Assembly: GCA_001940655.1 (NCBI GenBank) | Contig: MBAA01000123.1 | Location: 4,451 to 11,554, forward strand | Length of the DNA stretch: 7,104 nucleotides | Direction: 5' to 3' | DNA from: Promethearchaeota archaeon CR_4 | GTDB taxonomy: Archaea; Asgardarchaeota; Lokiarchaeia; Sigyniarchaeales; CR-4 | Part shown: positions 5,170-7,104 of the stretch, one piece after another | How positions within the stretch are numbered: the first letter of the stretch is position 1 | How the letters are laid out: the number at the start of each line of letters is the position of its first letter | Notes under the pieces: generated by a model | Told to the model about the DNA's origin: nothing | What the model saw: only the letters and a program-made list of their open reading frames with translations | Databases searched by the model: none | Translations under genes and position numbers: made by a program

Positions 5170-5185
5170 AAGAAGCTTATAATAC
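5170..5185 (+). promoter_or_regulatory. BRE/TATA promoter of the LRR gene
   Basis: AAGAAGCTTATAATAC is a good BRE plus TATA match, with the TATA core TTATAATA about 35 bases before the ATG at 5216. Initiation about 25 bases on would give a leader of roughly ten bases, including GAAGGT (5208-5213) as a partial Shine-Dalgarno site. The rest of the 5037-5215 gap shows nothing else I can name. Confidence 0.55.
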
Positions 5186-5215
5186 AACAAAGCCCGATAA
5201 GATCATAGAAGGTCA

Positions 5216-6880
5216 ATGTCTGTTCGCGTGCACGGGAAAAGAGTTGTCCCCCAGAATCATACCCTCTACCTCAACCGTCTTGGAATATCTTCTGTCCGCG
5301 AGATTAAAGGCCTCGAGGAATTGCGAGATTTAATATCCTTGGAGTTGGATGGGAATCAAATTCAAACGCTTGAAGGGTTGGAATGCTGCATTTCCCTACA
5401 GAAACTCTCGCTCAGGAATAACCTAATTCGCGATATAAAAGGGTTTGACACCCTCGAGAATTTGCAGTACTTGAATCTTGCCCAAAATCACATCTGTCGG
5501 ATTGAGGGATTGAAGAGTCTTGAGAAGTTGGAAAAGATCAACCTCCGAAATAATATCATCGAGGACATTGAAGGATTAGAGACGCTTGCCAACCTCCGCA
5601 CTCTCGACATCGGTCATAATGCTATTACGCAAATATGCAATCTTGACATCCTCCAGTCGCTTCTAACCTTGGATTTGAGCGGAAACAAGATTATGCGCAT
5701 TGAGGGTTTGTCTTCACTTGGGAATCTCGACAATTTTGACCTTAGTGATAACCTGCTCTCCACCATTTCTGGATTGGAATCGTTAACTGACCTCCAATAT
5801 CTCAACCTTTCACATAACCAGATCCCGCGCATTCAAGGACTCAACATGCTCGAAGAATTACGAGAGCTTTACTTGAGTCACAACTTGCTGAGTTGCATAG
5901 AAGGGTTAGATGCACTGAAAAATCTGCAAAAACTCTCCTTAGGTAATAATAAAATCGCCCAAGTGGAAGGATTAGATAATCTAATTCACTTGGGCGAACT
6001 TTACCTGCAAAACAACCAAATAACGAGGGCGAAAGGGTTTGGTTTTCTCCCCGCGCTAAAAATTTTACACATCGCTCAGAATCCATTGGAGGATTGGCCT
6101 TCCGACTTGGACGTGAATGACGCACGAGCATGTGCTAACCAATTTCGCTCATTGGAACCGCTTATAGCGTCTCTGCGACAAAAGGGATACGGAGATCTCA
6201 TCAAACACGAGATCCTCGAAGCCCAGTTTCCCTTTTTAGAAAACGACATTAAGCTTGTCATCAAAATCCAATTGCGGTCGGGAAAACAACAATTTCTCAT
6301 GCAAAAATTAAATTCTAAAACCAAGGAGGTGGAACTTGAAGAGGTAGTTGATTGTATCCATCTCGTGGTGTCAGACTCGCACAGAACCTTGATCAAGAAC
6401 CATTCCTTAGGGCAAGAAAATCCCAATATCCGCTCGAGTGAATCGCTTTATGAAGTTCAAGTAGAAATAGAAGAAAAGTTCTTGGCATTTAAATCGTGGG
6501 TTACGGGGTTAACGGAAGCAGGAGTGAAGGCTTTTCAGCTCCAGTCTAGCATTGATTCAATGGCAAATGTCGAATATCCCCTCACGGGTCGCTTGTTACG
6601 GTTTGCTGCACGCGCAAACCCAAAATTTCTCCCCAGGTACATCGAATACATTAAAGAAGAATCCCTCTATGAAGGAAAGCCCCACGAGGCTTTTTTGATT
6701 GCTAATCTTGAACCTATCTTGGGAATCTTGGTTGAGAAACAGGAATCAATTCCTAAGTTAAAGCAATTACTGAAAAATATAAATGAATTAAATTTACCTG
6801 CAAGTCTCCAACCCAAATTAAACGAACTATTGGCAAATACTTCCAAAAGGAAATTCTGGGAAACATTTTTGACCAAGTGA
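5216..6880 (+). CDS. SDS22-type leucine-rich repeat protein with an uncharacterised C-terminal region
   Basis: The 554-residue protein starts with a cap repeat (14-35). Eleven uninterrupted 22-residue repeats follow (36-277), then a terminal cap (278-294). The repeat consensus is LxxLxxLxLxxNxIxxIEGLxx, the SDS22 subclass found in the eukaryotic phosphatase-1 regulator SDS22. These repeats form a curved solenoid whose concave face binds partner proteins. Residues 295-554 are not LRR. About 300-340 looks helical. About 343-385 is probably beta-rich (IKLVIKIQLRSGKQQFL, then CIHLVVSD). About 410-554 is mostly helical and charged, ending NTSKRKFWETFLTK. I recognise no GTPase, kinase or phosphatase motif and no signal peptide or membrane span, so a cytosolic scaffold or adaptor is the reasonable inference. 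The gene has its own promoter and an apparent terminator 27 bases after the stop. Confidence 0.85.
   Translation: MSVRVHGKRVVPQNHTLYLNRLGISSVREIKGLEELRDLISLELDGNQIQTLEGLECCISLQKLSLRNNLIRDIKGFDTLENLQYLNLAQNHICRIEGLKSLEKLEKINLRNNIIEDIEGLETLANLRTLDIGHNAITQICNLDILQSLLTLDLSGNKIMRIEGLSSLGNLDNFDLSDNLLSTISGLESLTDLQYLNLSHNQIPRIQGLNMLEELRELYLSHNLLSCIEGLDALKNLQKLSLGNNKIAQVEGLDNLIHLGELYLQNNQITRAKGFGFLPALKILHIAQNPLEDWPSDLDVNDARACANQFRSLEPLIASLRQKGYGDLIKHEILEAQFPFLENDIKLVIKIQLRSGKQQFLMQKLNSKTKEVELEEVVDCIHLVVSDSHRTLIKNHSLGQENPNIRSSESLYEVQVEIEEKFLAFKSWVTGLTEAGVKAFQLQSSIDSMANVEYPLTGRLLRFAARANPKFLPRYIEYIKEESLYEGKPHEAFLIANLEPILGILVEKQESIPKLKQLLKNINELNLPASLQPKLNELLANTSKRKFWETFLTK
5255..6097 (+). repeat. Tandem LRR-encoding array, 66-bp period
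   Basis: Codons 14-294 of the LRR gene form a tandem array with a strict 66-base period (22 codons), with eleven full units at 5321-6046. The protein consensus is strong, but the DNA units have diverged widely at synonymous sites. The array therefore looks old rather than freshly amplified. The last unit decays to a cap (LPALKILHIAQNPLEDW). Confidence 0.85.
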
Positions 6881-6905
6881 AAAGGCAGAGAAATTCCTAA
6901 TAATA

Positions 6906-6913
6906 CCTTTTTT
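6906..6913 (+). terminator. Poly-T terminator after the LRR gene
   Basis: CCTTTTTT ends in six T residues beginning 27 bases past the TGA of the LRR gene, consistent with an archaeal T-run terminator. There is no preceding hairpin. Confidence 0.5.
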
Positions 6914-7000
6914 ACTCGTTCGAATAAAATATTAACATTGGTTTCAGGTGGTGAGGAACTGAGTTGTAGCTCGCCTTGTATAAATTACAGGATTCAGCTG

Positions 7001-7075
7001 ATGAGCGAGAAGACGAGGGCGGGTATACTGGACGGGTTTAAGTGGTTGATGCAAGAATTACTTAAAATCGGGTGA
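7001..7075 (+). other. Doubtful 24-codon ORF at the right end
   Basis: An ATG opens 24 codons (MSEKTRAGILDGF, then helical KWLMQELLKIG) ending in TGA. The frame is the same as the LRR gene and stays open back to the LRR stop at 6878-6880. The first part is richer in G+C than its surroundings. A TATAAAT at 6979-6985 is too close to be its promoter under the usual spacing, and the ribosome site is weak. It could be a small protein, a gene remnant or chance. The rest of 6881-7104 holds a GGTGGTGAGG motif at 6947-6956 with no usable start after it, and nothing else I can name. Confidence 0.2.
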
Positions 7076-7104
7076 AATATTTACCTCGTAAATTTCAATT
7101 ACAA

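Noticed and set aside
6917..6928. tRNA T-loop-like CGTTCGAATAAA
   Set aside because: There are no complementary stem bases on either side and no D-arm, anticodon arm or acceptor stem in the surrounding sequence.
6998..7075. Possible C/D box RNA (CTGATGA, later TTGATGC)
   Set aside because: The first base of box C is wrong, no convincing box D (CTGA) follows, and the spacing of the internal boxes does not fit.

Overview
The window looks archaeal and most likely comes from an Asgard-type archaeon. The evidence is a combination of features. There is a ubiquitin-fold gene with a di-glycine, a protein that appears to join a longin-like N-terminal domain to a V4R (TRAPP/Bet3-related) domain, and a long protein with 22-residue SDS22-type leucine-rich repeats. 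AT-rich TATA/BRE-like boxes lie about 25-45 bases before several starts, and there are archaeal Shine-Dalgarno motifs and T-run terminator candidates. No rRNA or tRNA gene is present to fix the taxonomy, so the assignment is inference.

Layout. Positions 11-2253 hold three minus-strand genes. In transcription order they are a medium-chain quinone-oxidoreductase-like enzyme (MDR), a six-helix DUF4386 membrane protein and a small four-helix membrane protein. A 245-base divergent gap (2254-2498) separates them from a plus-strand block. That block holds a short GC3-rich ubiquitin-like gene (2499-2762), a 37-codon ORF of similar composition (2764-2877), the longin-like/V4R protein (2907 or 2925-3851), a six-helix membrane protein with a cytosolic-looking middle domain (4113-5036) and an LRR protein with an unfamiliar C-terminal half (5216-6880). 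The last 224 bases hold a probable terminator and one doubtful 24-codon ORF.

Three things stand out. First, the MDR gene is bracketed by imperfect direct repeats of about 46 bp (1213-1259 and 2429-2473). The left copy carries the likely promoter of the DUF4386 gene, which suggests MDR was inserted as a one-gene cassette into an older divergent promoter region. Second, the ubiquitin-like gene keeps the beta-grasp core, the Ile44-equivalent residue and the C-terminal Gly-Gly. By eye it lacks exactly about 13 residues between strands 4 and 5, and the G+C-rich coding signal stops right after Gly-Gly where a poly-T run begins. It may be a decaying or rearranged ubiquitin, since no E1, E2, RING or JAMM partner lies in the window. 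Third, the longin-like plus V4R architecture unites two folds that coexist as separate subunits in eukaryotic TRAPP complexes.

No single operon or pathway ties all the genes together. The plus-strand genes have their own apparent promoters and are spaced by 179-261 bases, except for the tightly packed ubiquitin-like, mini-ORF and V4R stretch. All gaps between genes are under 300 bases.
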